From contig NZ_CP121666.1 in the NCBI RefSeq assembly GCF_029714325.1, forward strand, positions 8,277,001 to 8,341,000: 64,000 nucleotides of DNA. The letters run 5' to 3'. This document shows, piece by piece, positions 53,403 to 60,850 of the stretch. This DNA is from Bradyrhizobium sp. CB1717. GTDB taxonomy: Bacteria; Pseudomonadota; Alphaproteobacteria; Rhizobiales; Xanthobacteraceae. Numbering within the stretch: the stretch's first letter is position 1; every line of letters begins with the position of its first letter. The position numbers and the translations under genes were made by a program. Below the pieces are notes generated by a model, which was given only the letters and a program-made list of their open reading frames with translations, searched no databases and was not told the origin of the DNA.

Positions 53403-53843
53403 ATGAGAGCAAAGATTGGGGCGCTGCCCCTTTTGCTGGTCGGATTTTTGTTGGCAAGTTGCGCGAGCCCGCGCGGCCTCGATGAACCGCCCACGCAGCT
53501 TCCGCCATTGAAGCCGGGTTTTGGCCGCGTCTACTTCGTCCGGCCGGGCGAATTTGCGGGGTCGGCTGTCCAGCCTGAGATCCGGATGAACAATGAAGTC
53601 GTCGGCAGGTCTGTGCCAGGCGGGTTCTCTTTTGTCGACCGCCCTCCGGGAAAATACGCCGTGACGACCGCAACCGAGGTCGAAAACGCGGTGACGTTCC
53701 AGTTGGCCGCGGGCGAGACGAAATACATCAAGACGGCCGTGACGCCCGGCATCCTCGTCGGCCATGTCACGCCGACGCTCGAATTCCCGGAGCAGGGACA
53801 ATCCGACATAAACCGCCTCAGATATGTCGGCGCCAAGCCCTGA
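53403..53843 (+). CDS. DUF2846 lipoprotein
   Basis: A 146-residue predicted lipoprotein: signal MRAKIGALPLLLVGFLLASC with lipobox LASC, then a DUF2846 domain (GFGRVYFVRPGEFAGSAVQP, GFSFVDRPPGKYAVTTATEV, FQLAAGETKYIKTAV). DUF2846 is a beta-rich domain of unknown role found in outer-membrane-associated lipoproteins. The ATG at 53403 is the first with signal-sequence character. Stand-alone gene. Confidence 0.85.
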   Translation: MRAKIGALPLLLVGFLLASCASPRGLDEPPTQLPPLKPGFGRVYFVRPGEFAGSAVQPEIRMNNEVVGRSVPGGFSFVDRPPGKYAVTTATEVENAVTFQLAAGETKYIKTAVTPGILVGHVTPTLEFPEQGQSDINRLRYVGAKP

Positions 53844-53914
53844 TCCCTTGTTCTGATCCCTTGCGCGGGGTCGGCTAAACTGTCATGCCGCAGTCCCGAG
53901 CAAAGGACCGCACC

Positions 53915-54703
53915 ATGACCTCCTCCTCCGCCAAAGTCGCCCTCATCACCGGAGCTGCGCGCGGCATCGGTCTGGCGACGGCGAGGCGCTTTCTCGCCGA
54001 AGGGTGGCGCGTGGCGCTGCTCGACATCGAGGGCGAGCTACAGGCGAGCGCGGCCGCCGCGCTGAACGATCCCGACAACACGCTGGCGATCACCTGCGAC
54101 GTATCCGACGCAGCGGCCGTGGGCGCTGCGATGGCCGCGGTCATGAGCCGCTTCGGCCGGCTCGATGCCCTCGTCAACAATGCCGGCGTCGCCGTGTTCG
54201 CGCCCGTGCTGGAGACCAGCGACGCCGACTGGAGCAGGATCATGGCGGTCAATCTCTCCGGCCCGTTCCTGTGCACCAAGGCGGCCGCGCCGCTGATGCG
54301 CGAGCAGGGCGGCGGCGCCATCGTCAACATCACCTCGATCTCGGCGGTGCGCGCCTCGACGCTACGCTCGGCCTACGGTACCAGCAAGGCCGGCCTTGCC
54401 CATCTAACGAAGCAGCTCGCGGTCGAGCTTGCCTCGCTCAACATCCGCGTCAACGCGGTCGCTCCCGGGCCGGTCGACACCGCGATGGCCAAGCAGGTGC
54501 ATACCAAAGAGATCCGCGCCGACTATCACGACGCCATTCCGCTCAACCGTTACGGCCTGGAAGAGGAACTCGCGGACGCGATCTATTTCCTGTGCTCAGG
54601 CCGCGCGAGCTACATCACCGGCCAAATTTTGGCCGTCGATGGCGGTTTCGATGCGGCCGGCATCGGCCTGCCGACGCTGCGCGGGCAACGGCGGAACGGG
54701 TAG
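53915..54703 (+). CDS. Short-chain dehydrogenase/reductase
   Basis: A 262-residue NAD(P)-dependent oxidoreductase of the classical SDR family. The cofactor motif TGAARGIG is at residues 10-17, NNAG follows, the active site shows S..(14)..YGTSK, and PGPVDTAMAK and GQILAVDGGF are family C-terminal motifs. Substrate unknown; the DIEGELQAS after the second strand suggests NAD rather than NADP preference (Asp). Start ATG 53915. Stand-alone. Confidence 0.93.
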   Translation: MTSSSAKVALITGAARGIGLATARRFLAEGWRVALLDIEGELQASAAAALNDPDNTLAITCDVSDAAAVGAAMAAVMSRFGRLDALVNNAGVAVFAPVLETSDADWSRIMAVNLSGPFLCTKAAAPLMREQGGGAIVNITSISAVRASTLRSAYGTSKAGLAHLTKQLAVELASLNIRVNAVAPGPVDTAMAKQVHTKEIRADYHDAIPLNRYGLEEELADAIYFLCSGRASYITGQILAVDGGFDAAGIGLPTLRGQRRNG

Positions 54704-54709
54704 AACCTT

Positions 54710-54802
54710 GTAGGGTGGGCAAAGGCGCGAAGCGCCGGGCCCACCACCTTCTTCCGGATTTGCGGTGCCGACGGTGGGCACGCTACGCTTTGCCCACCCT
54801 AC
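54710..54802. repeat. 93-bp MITE-like element with 15-bp terminal inverted repeats
   Basis: Ends GTAGGGTGGGCAAAG (54710-54724) and CTTTGCCCACCCTAC (54788-54802) are exact inverse complements and match those of 22330-22560. Between them are GGTGGGCA-type sub-repeats and no gene. Confidence 0.8.
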
Positions 54803-54825
54803 GAAACCGAGTTGGTGGAGAGTTC

Positions 54826-55263
54826 ATGCGACGCGTCACCTCCCTCAAAGCCCTGATGCTCGCATCCGCGCTCGTCGCCGCCACGCCCGCTGCCGCCGAA
54901 ATCCGCATCATCCAGTCGCCGGGCGGACAGGTCGGGCCGTTCCTCGACCTGTTCGAGAAGGTGCGCGAGAGCGGCGAGCGCGTGGTGATCGACGGTCCCT
55001 GCCTGTCCGCCTGCACGCTGGTGCTGAGCATCGTGCCGGGCGAGCGCATCTGCGTCACCAAACGCGCCGTGTTCGGCTTCCACGCCGCGCGCTCGATCGA
55101 CCGGCGCGGGCGCATCTATGCCGAGCCGGAAGCATCCGAAGCGGTGCTCGCCGCCTATCCCGGCCCGGTGCGCGACTGGATCAGCCGCCGCGGCGGTCTC
55201 ACCTCGCGGTTGCTGCTGCTGAAGGGGCGCGACCTCGCCGCGATCTATCCGCGCTGCCGGTGA
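54826..55263 (+). CDS. Exported protein with ClpP/crotonase-like segment
   Basis: A 145-residue periplasmic protein: signal peptide MRRVTSLKALMLASALVAA (cleavage after AAA), then IRIIQSPGGQVGPFLDLFEK, VVIDGPCLSACTLVLSIVPG and RAVFGFHAARSIDRRGR. The SAC-type Ser in GPCLSACT and the preceding Gly-rich region resemble the Clp-protease/crotonase fold, with a possible nucleophile, in periplasmic proteins of the COG3904 type. Function unknown. Ribosome-binding GTGGAG before the ATG. The MITE-like repeat lies immediately upstream. Confidence 0.72.
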   Translation: MRRVTSLKALMLASALVAATPAAAEIRIIQSPGGQVGPFLDLFEKVRESGERVVIDGPCLSACTLVLSIVPGERICVTKRAVFGFHAARSIDRRGRIYAEPEASEAVLAAYPGPVRDWISRRGGLTSRLLLLKGRDLAAIYPRCR

Positions 55264-55525
55264 CGCCCGGGCGGCGCGTGACCGCGATCAGCCCGCCATT
55301 GTCCGGCGATTAGGCAGTTCGGTGAAAATCCCCCTCCGAGGCCGCTGAATCCGCTCAAGCGCTTTGCAATGGCTGCACAATTTACGCGGTTTGCAGCATT
55401 TCCCTGCTGACTATGATGAATTTGGCCAGACTGAGGCCGCGGCGGCGTCACAATCTCAGCAGTGGTCACAGACTAGTATGGTTTTGCCTTTTCAAGATTG
55501 CTCATTTTCAAGCGGGTCGCACGCC

Positions 55526-55861
55526 ATGCAACCCATCGATTTTCGCTACCGCCTGTCGGACCAGGGCCGGATCGTTCTCGGTCAACTGAGCTCCGAGGAA
55601 ACCGTCGAGTTCGAATTGCTGTCGCGACGCGACCGCGAGGGCCTGATGGACCTCGCATCCGAGCTGCGGCTGCTCGAGCTCTATGTGAAATATGTCGGCT
55701 CGGGCGCAGACGCCGCGCTCGCGCCGTCGCAACCCGACCGGCACGGCGTAGAGCCGCGGCGACCTACGCCCTCCCGGACGGCGCGACCGCGCAACTACAT
55801 CGTCTCGATGCTCGTCATCGCAAGTGTCAGCTTCACGCTCATCGCATTGCTCGTGAGCTGA
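55526..55861 (+). CDS. Small protein with C-terminal membrane helix, 111 residues
   Basis: From ATG 55526 (MQPIDFRYRLSDQGRIVLGQ) the chain has a polar N-terminal part with helix LLSRRDREGLMDLASELRLL, a Pro/Arg-rich linker and a C-terminal helix (IVSMLVIASVSFTLIALLVS). No family is recognised. A longer form from ATG 55478 is possible. It may be a tail-anchored membrane protein. Confidence 0.6.
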   Translation: MQPIDFRYRLSDQGRIVLGQLSSEETVEFELLSRRDREGLMDLASELRLLELYVKYVGSGADAALAPSQPDRHGVEPRRPTPSRTARPRNYIVSMLVIASVSFTLIALLVS

Positions 55862-55909
55862 CGGGCAAGCGCGCCGGCGACATTGCGCCGGTCACACGCT
55901 TCGTCGGTT

Positions 55910-56002
55910 CTAGAAGAACCGCTGGATCATCTGCGCCAGTTCCATGCTCGCGCAGATGAGCATACCCCAGAGTGCAAAGTTGATCTGTAGCGCCGCTGCC
56001 AT
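55910..56002 (-). CDS. 30-residue membrane microprotein
   Basis: The frame from ATG 56000-56002 encodes MAAALQINFALWGMLICASM plus ten residues (ELAQMIQRFF), a single hydrophobic helix. GAAGGGGAG lies 6-14 bases upstream. The convergent neighbour ends 48 bases away. Such tiny membrane proteins are common in Rhizobiales but rarely annotated; I cannot assign a function. Confidence 0.5.
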   Translation of the reverse strand: MAAALQINFALWGMLICASMELAQMIQRFF

Positions 56003-56288
56003 CGGTCGCTCCCCTTCCAAGTCACGCCCATCCCAGTTTGTAGAATTTATGAAGAAATGATTAGCGATTCTGACGCTGAGTTCACAGCCTATTATTGCGC
56101 CAGTTGTTGTGCGATGCGGGCCGCACCTCTCCACGAAGCGGCCTCACTGCTCCCGCAAAGTGATGCGAGATCATGATCCCTTATTCGGCCATGCCGGCCG
56201 TCGTTTCCCTTAAGTTCCATTTAACTGGCGCGATGCGATACTTCCCAAGCGGAATTTGCGTGTCGCGTACCGCTCCAAAGGCCCCGGC

Positions 56289-56639
56289 ATGATGCGACAC
56301 GGCTTCTTCTTGCTCACTTTTTGCGCAGCGCTCATTGGGTGCGCGGTCGCACCGGCGCAGGAGCGTCGTCCGATCGCATGGGACGGCCTCGGCAAGGATC
56401 CGAATCGCACTCACGCCACAAAGCGGCGCGCTGCCAGTCCCGCACCTGCGCAGGACAATCCCAATCAGGAGCGGGAGAAGGTGCTCGCCACCTTGCGTCC
56501 GTACTCCGAGGCGTGGTGGGCCGTCCACGACGAGATCGAAGCGGAGAACGACAGGACCCTCGGCACCAAGCTCGTGATCTGTCCGCGCTGCGTTCAGTCT
56601 CCGCCGTCCGGCGAAGACGTGACCGGATCAATCCGGTGA
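56289..56639 (+). CDS. Hypothetical exported protein, possible lipoprotein
   Basis: A 116-residue protein starting MMRHGFFLLTFCAALIGCAV (ATG 56289, alternative 56292), with a signal peptide and possible lipobox LIGC. The mature part is hydrophilic (RRPIAWDGLGKDPNRTHATK) and ends with VICPRCVQSPPSGEDVTGSI containing a CPRC pair. No family recognised; the CxxC could bind metal or take part in redox chemistry. Confidence 0.6.
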   Translation: MMRHGFFLLTFCAALIGCAVAPAQERRPIAWDGLGKDPNRTHATKRRAASPAPAQDNPNQEREKVLATLRPYSEAWWAVHDEIEAENDRTLGTKLVICPRCVQSPPSGEDVTGSIR

Positions 56640-56743
56640 GAGACATACCGGCCGGCCGCCGGATGACGTGCCCAGCCTGGGCGCGCCCTGCCCCGCAATG
56701 ATCGAAGGGGGCGCGCCGCCGGTGTGTCAGACGACCGCTATTG

Positions 56744-57157
56744 TCACATGCCCTCGGCCGGGCAATTCACCATCCAGGGAATGCCGAACCTGTCGACGCA
56801 CATGCCAAAGCCCTTGGCCCAGAACGTCTTGCTGAAGGGCATGGTGACCGAGCCACCGTCCGCGAGCGCGTTGAACTTGCGCTCGGCGTCCGCGACATCC
56901 TTGATCGTCAAGGATACCGAAAAGCCCTGCGGCTTGTGAAAGTGCTCGCCTGGTGCGTCGGAGGCCATCAAGACGCTACCGTCTGGCAGCGACATCCGCG
57001 CATGCATGATCATCTTCTCGCGGCCGGGTGCAGCCGGCATGTCCGGCGGCGCTTCGGATGCTCGCATCATCGCGTCGATCTTGCCGCCGAGAACCTTGGC
57101 GTAATAGGTGAACGCCGCTTCGCAGGTGTCCTGATAGAACAGATAGGGATTGAGCAT
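56744..57157 (-). CDS. PhnB-like glyoxalase-fold protein
   Basis: A 137-residue VOC-superfamily protein of the PhnB/demethylmenaquinone-methyltransferase-like kind: MLNPYLFYQDTCEAAFTYYA, KVLGGKIDAMMR, then MIMHARMSLPDGSVLMASDA, and GFGMCVDRFGIPWMVNC. These proteins are often encoded with ECF sigma factors and DGPF proteins. GAAGAGGAG precedes the ATG at 57155-57157. Last of a four-gene co-directional series. Confidence 0.88.
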   Translation of the reverse strand: MLNPYLFYQDTCEAAFTYYAKVLGGKIDAMMRASEAPPDMPAAPGREKMIMHARMSLPDGSVLMASDAPGEHFHKPQGFSVSLTIKDVADAERKFNALADGGSVTMPFSKTFWAKGFGMCVDRFGIPWMVNCPAEGM

Positions 57158-57192
57158 GTTTCTCTCCTCTTCTCTTCCTTGGGCAGTGAGGC

Positions 57193-57732
57193 TCATTGTT
57201 TCTCGGTGAGCTTCTTCAGGCTCGCAAGGCCGGCCTCGAAATCCTTGCCGATCATGCTGTCCATGTTGATGAAGGTCTGCATCACCTTGGACAGGAACGG
57301 GGCCGGACCGTACATCGCCCATGTGACCAGAGTAGTCTCGCCTTGCGGCACAAAGGTGAACTCGGCGGTGTTGTGGCCCTCGAAGGGGCGCTCGAAATCG
57401 AGCTTGATGCGGAGTTTTGACGGCGAGCTCGCCTCGAGGATCTCCATGTGGCCGGCGCCGACATTGTTGTTGCCGTCCCAGGCATAGGTAGCGCCCTTGC
57501 CTGACGCAGTTCCACCGAAGCTGCGCTTCATGGCGGGATCGCGGTTCTCATAGGGCGACCAGGTCGTCCAGAGATGGAAATCGGCAACCAGCGGATAGAT
57601 CGCGCCGGCCGGCGCCTTCAGCGCGAGGCTGCGCTCGACGCGGAAGGTGTCGGGTTTTGTCAACGCAAAGACGAGGACTCCGGCGATGCCGACGGCGAGA
57701 ACGACGGCGATGATGGCAATGGCTTTCAGCAT
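57193..57732 (-). CDS. SRPBCC family membrane-anchored protein
   Basis: A 179-residue protein with an N-terminal helix (MLKAIAIIAVVLAVGIAGVL) and an SRPBCC/START-like ligand-binding domain (VERSLALKAPAGAIYPLVAD, FHLWTTWSPYENRDPAMKRS, TTLVTWAMYGPAPFLSKVM). SRPBCC domains bind hydrophobic ligands; the ligand is unknown. The ATG at 57730-57732 is preceded by AGGGAGCC. 35 bases upstream of the PhnB-like gene; a palindromic repeat lies between it and the sigma factor gene. Confidence 0.86.
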   Translation of the reverse strand: MLKAIAIIAVVLAVGIAGVLVFALTKPDTFRVERSLALKAPAGAIYPLVADFHLWTTWSPYENRDPAMKRSFGGTASGKGATYAWDGNNNVGAGHMEILEASSPSKLRIKLDFERPFEGHNTAEFTFVPQGETTLVTWAMYGPAPFLSKVMQTFINMDSMIGKDFEAGLASLKKLTEKQ

Positions 57733-57809
57733 AGGTGGCTCCCTGGATATGGGATTAAGACGAAGGAGGATGGCTGGGGCCGACAAGAGCAAATGAGATT
57801 TTCTTGCCC

Positions 57810-57909
57810 GTCGTTCCGGGATGGTCCGAAGGACCAGGCCTCAGGTGCGCAATTGCGCACCGGAGAATCTCGAGATTCCGGGTTCACCCTTCGGGTGCCC
57901 CGGAATGAC
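57810..57909. repeat. Palindromic repeat of GTCGTTCCGGG/CCCCGGAATGAC type
   Basis: Outer arms GTCGTTCCGGG and CCCCGGAATGAC, inner GGTCCGAAGGACC and GGTGCGCAATTGCGCACC style stems. It separates the SRPBCC gene from the sigma factor gene. Confidence 0.75.
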
Positions 57910-57915
57910 GAGAAC

Positions 57916-59202
57916 TCACTTCACCTTCGCGCTTTCCTTTGCCTTCGGCTGGCTATCCCGGATCAGCCGATCGAGATGCATGCGGATATGGGCGGCTTCG
58001 GCGGAGGTGTTGGCCAGCGCGATGGCGCGGTCGAAGGCGATTCGCGCCTCGTCATTGCGGCCGAGCTGCATCAGGAAGGCGCCGCGCACGCCATAGAAGT
58101 GAAAGTAGTTGGCAAGCTTCGGCCCCAGTGGCTCGATCAGGTCGAGCGCGGCCTGGGCCCCGTGCACCTTGGAGACCGCGACGGCGCGGTTGAGCGTCAC
58201 CACGGGCGAAGGCTGCACCAGCTCGAGCGCGCCATAGAGCAGGTCGATCTGGGCCCAGTCGGTCTCCTCCGGCGTTGCCGCGCGCGCATGCAGTGCGGCG
58301 ATCGCGGCCTGGATCTGGTACGGCCCGCTGCGGCGATGGCGCATCGCCTTGTCGATCAGCGCCAGCCCCTCCGCGATCATGGTGCCGTTCCACAGCGAGC
58401 GGTCCTGATCGTCCAGCAGGATCAGCGAGCCGTCCGCGGCAAAGCGCGCGGCGCTGCGTGCATGCTGCAACAGGATGAGCGCGGTCAGTCCCATGATTTC
58501 CGGCTCGCTCGGGAACAGCCGCAGCAGCAGCCGCGCCAGGCGGATCGCCTCCTCGCACAGCGGCGTCCGGATCGCCGCGGTGTCGCCGCTCGCCGAATAG
58601 CCCTCGTTGAAGATCAGGTAGATCATCGCCGCCACGCCGGCGAGCCGCTCGGAGCGCTCGACGGCGCCGGGTGCCTCGAACGGCGTCCCCGCCTCCGCCA
58701 CCTTCGCCTTGGCCCGCGTGATGCGCTGCTCCATCGCCGCGTCGGAGACCAGGAAGGCGCGGGCGATCTGCTTCACGGTGAGGCCCGAGACGATGCGCAA
58801 GGCCAACGCGATCTGCTGCGTCGCCGGCAGCTGCGGATGGCAGCAGATGAACATCAGCCGCAGGATGTCGTCGCGATAATGCGAGCCGTCGAGCCGCTCG
58901 GCGAGTGCGCCCTCGGCGTCGTCGAGATCGGAGATCGCCTGATCGTCCTCGGGCAGCGGCTGCTGCTTGCGGGTCCGGCGCACCTCGTCGATCGCGACGT
59001 TGCGGCCGACCATGATCAGCCACGCCGCGGGATCGCGCGGCGGTCCGTTCTGCGGCCAGGTTTTCAGCGCGCGCAGGCAGGCGTTCTGGAAGGCTTCTTC
59101 GGCGGTGTCGAGATCGCGGAAATAGCGCAGCAGCGCGCCTACCGCCTGGGGTCGCGCCGAGGTCAGCGCAGTCTCGATCCAGGCGGTTTCGGTCTCGCTC
59201 AC
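57916..59202 (-). CDS. ECF sigma factor with C-terminal TPR-like extension (ECF42 type)
   Basis: A 428-residue extracytoplasmic-function sigma factor. Residues 1-100 are region 2 (LLRYFRDLDTAEEAFQNACL, PAAWLIMVGRNVAIDEVRR); region 4 follows near 125-185 (LPATQQIALALRIVSGLTVK). The rest (about 190-428) is the DUF6596/TPR-like extension that controls activity in ECF42 factors, with AMIYLIFNEGYSASGDT and LLYGALELVQPSPVVTLNRA. No anti-sigma gene is present, as expected. Its GTG start (59200-59202) overlaps the DGPF stop (GTGA). Control is thus probably by the DGPF partner or by the extension. Confidence 0.92.
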   Translation of the reverse strand: MSETETAWIETALTSARPQAVGALLRYFRDLDTAEEAFQNACLRALKTWPQNGPPRDPAAWLIMVGRNVAIDEVRRTRKQQPLPEDDQAISDLDDAEGALAERLDGSHYRDDILRLMFICCHPQLPATQQIALALRIVSGLTVKQIARAFLVSDAAMEQRITRAKAKVAEAGTPFEAPGAVERSERLAGVAAMIYLIFNEGYSASGDTAAIRTPLCEEAIRLARLLLRLFPSEPEIMGLTALILLQHARSAARFAADGSLILLDDQDRSLWNGTMIAEGLALIDKAMRHRRSGPYQIQAAIAALHARAATPEETDWAQIDLLYGALELVQPSPVVTLNRAVAVSKVHGAQAALDLIEPLGPKLANYFHFYGVRGAFLMQLGRNDEARIAFDRAIALANTSAEAAHIRMHLDRLIRDSQPKAKESAKVK

Positions 59203-59567
59203 GTCAGGTTTCCTCCGGGCCGGAACACGCCGACGGGACGCACCTCATAGGCGCCGCCGGGATTGGCCGCAGCCAGCTCGCGCGCGACGTCGAGCGCGTC
59301 GTCGAGGTTCTTGCAATCGACGATGTAGAAGCCGAGCAACTGCTCCTTGGTCTCGGCATAGGGACCATCCAGCACCAGCGGCGGGTCCTCCTTGCGCAGG
59401 GTCGCAGCCGCCGTGGTCGGCAGCAGCCGCGCCACCGGCCCGAGCCGCCCCTGTTGGGTGAGCTTCTCCTGCACCACAGCGAGCTTCTTCATCACGGCCT
59501 CGTCCTGCTCCTTGCTCCAGGAGCCGACGAAGTCCTCATCGTGATAGCAAAGAATCGCATAAAGCAT
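59199..59567 (-). CDS. YCII/DGPF protein paired with ECF sigma factor
   Basis: A 122-residue protein with MLYAILCYHDEDFVGSWSKE, VVQEKLTQQGRLGPVARLLP and the signature LVLDGPYAETKEQLLGFYIV. Genes for such DGPF proteins adjoin ECF42 sigma factor genes in many bacteria, and they have been suggested as partners. It is first in the operon, its stop overlapping the sigma factor start. A promoter-like sequence (59600-59626) precedes it. Confidence 0.92.
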   Translation of the reverse strand: MLYAILCYHDEDFVGSWSKEQDEAVMKKLAVVQEKLTQQGRLGPVARLLPTTAAATLRKEDPPLVLDGPYAETKEQLLGFYIVDCKNLDDALDVARELAAANPGGAYEVRPVGVFRPGGNLT

Positions 59568-59599
59568 GGGCAGCACCTTCCCCGACCTCTTGTTCTGAA

Positions 59600-59626
59600 G
59601 ACGATCCACTATGCCCCGCCCCGACA
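59600..59626 (-). promoter_or_regulatory. Candidate ECF promoter for the DGPF/sigma operon
   Basis: On the minus strand TGTCGG is followed after 17 bases by CGTC, 33 bases before the DGPF start. From memory, ECF41/42 promoters contain TGTC-type -35 and CGTC-type -10 boxes, so this fits autoregulation. Confidence 0.5.
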
Positions 59627-59711
59627 GGGCTGCGGAAAGATTTTGCAAGAAAAATCCGGCAGATCGTGCCAAGGAGGGCCTCCAAAAGCGGAACCTTATG
59701 AGGCACTTCGA

Positions 59712-60677
59712 ATGACCATGGGCACACTGGCCGTCCTGATCAACAGCACGCAGCAGAACTGGCTGCCGGAGCGCTGGAAGGCCCGGTTCGATGGGGTCTG
59801 CGGCGGCCGCCGCGTGGTGCTGCTGCCCGATCCCAAGCTCGATCCGGCCGAGGTGCACTATGCGGCGGTGTGGAAGCCGGTGCCGGGCGATCTCGGCGCG
59901 TTCCCCAATCTGCGGGCGATCTTCAATCTCGGCGCGGGCGTCGATGCGCTGATGGCCGACAAGAGCCTGCCCGACGTGCCGCTGGTCCGTGTCGCCGTAC
60001 CTGACCTCACCAACCGCATGACCGAATATGTCGTGCTGCACGTTCTGATGCACCACCGCCAGGAGCTGTACTTGCGGGAGTCGCAGCGCGAGAAGCGCTG
60101 GGAGCCGAAATATCAGTGGCCGGCGAGCGCCGTCACTGTCGGCGTGATGGGGCTCGGCACCCTCGGCGCGGACGCGGCCGACGTGCTGCGGCGGCTCGGC
60201 TTCCGCGTCACTGGCTGGAGCCGCAGCCCGCGCACGATCGCGGGCGTCGAATGCTTCCATGGCACTGCAGGCATGGACGCGTTCCTGCGCAAGACCGACA
60301 TTCTGGTGTCGTTGTTGCCGCTGACGCCGGACACGCACGGCATCCTCAACCGCGACGTCTTTGCAAAACTCAACCGCAAGGGCCCGTTCGGCGCGCCGGT
60401 GCTGATCAATGCCGGCCGCGGCGGCCTGCAGAACGAAGCCGACATTCTCGCCTGTCTCGATGACGGCACGCTCGGTGCCGCCTCGCTCGACGTCTTCGTC
60501 CAGGAGCCGCAGCCGAAGGACAGCCGGTTCTGGACCCACCCCAAGGTGCTCTTGACCCCGCACAACGCCGCCGACACCGACGCGGAAGCGATCTCGGCCT
60601 ACGTCGCCGAGCAGATCGCAAGCTTCGAGGCGGGCCGCGCGTTGGAGAACGTGGTGGACCGGGTCAGGGGGTATTGA
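59712..60677 (+). CDS. D-2-hydroxyacid dehydrogenase (glyoxylate/hydroxypyruvate reductase A-like)
   Basis: A 321-residue NAD(P)-dependent reductase of the 2-hydroxyacid dehydrogenase family, resembling GhrA. The cofactor motif is VMGLGTLGADAADVLRRLG, the active-site Arg lies in INAGRGGLQN, the Glu in FVQEPQP and the His in TPHNAAD. It probably reduces glyoxylate or hydroxypyruvate. Start ATG 59712 (alternative 59718). Divergent from the DGPF/sigma operon with a 144-base gap. Confidence 0.9.
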   Translation: MTMGTLAVLINSTQQNWLPERWKARFDGVCGGRRVVLLPDPKLDPAEVHYAAVWKPVPGDLGAFPNLRAIFNLGAGVDALMADKSLPDVPLVRVAVPDLTNRMTEYVVLHVLMHHRQELYLRESQREKRWEPKYQWPASAVTVGVMGLGTLGADAADVLRRLGFRVTGWSRSPRTIAGVECFHGTAGMDAFLRKTDILVSLLPLTPDTHGILNRDVFAKLNRKGPFGAPVLINAGRGGLQNEADILACLDDGTLGAASLDVFVQEPQPKDSRFWTHPKVLLTPHNAADTDAEAISAYVAEQIASFEAGRALENVVDRVRGY

Positions 60678-60700
60678 GGCCCCGCTAGCTCTACACGCTC

Positions 60701-60732
60701 AGTGTCGTCCCGGCGCAGGCCGGGACGACACT
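60701..60732. repeat. Perfect 14-bp-stem palindrome
   Basis: AGTGTCGTCCCGGC-gcag-GCCGGGACGACACT, 24 bases after the dehydrogenase stop. Could serve as a terminator; family of GTCGTCCCGG repeats. Confidence 0.75.
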
Positions 60733-60850
60733 GGTATTTGGGCGGGCAGCCCGCCCCTACAACCACCGCGCACCGCCGGTATCCCGTTCACCCTCTCTTA
60801 GCGAGAAGTTGATAGGCGTTCTTAACCAACGCTCAAACAACGAGTCGGAC

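Noticed and set aside
59568..60563. Long N-terminal extension of the DGPF protein frame
   Set aside because: The extension lies opposite the hydroxyacid dehydrogenase gene; the DGPF protein begins at 59567 with the family N-terminus.
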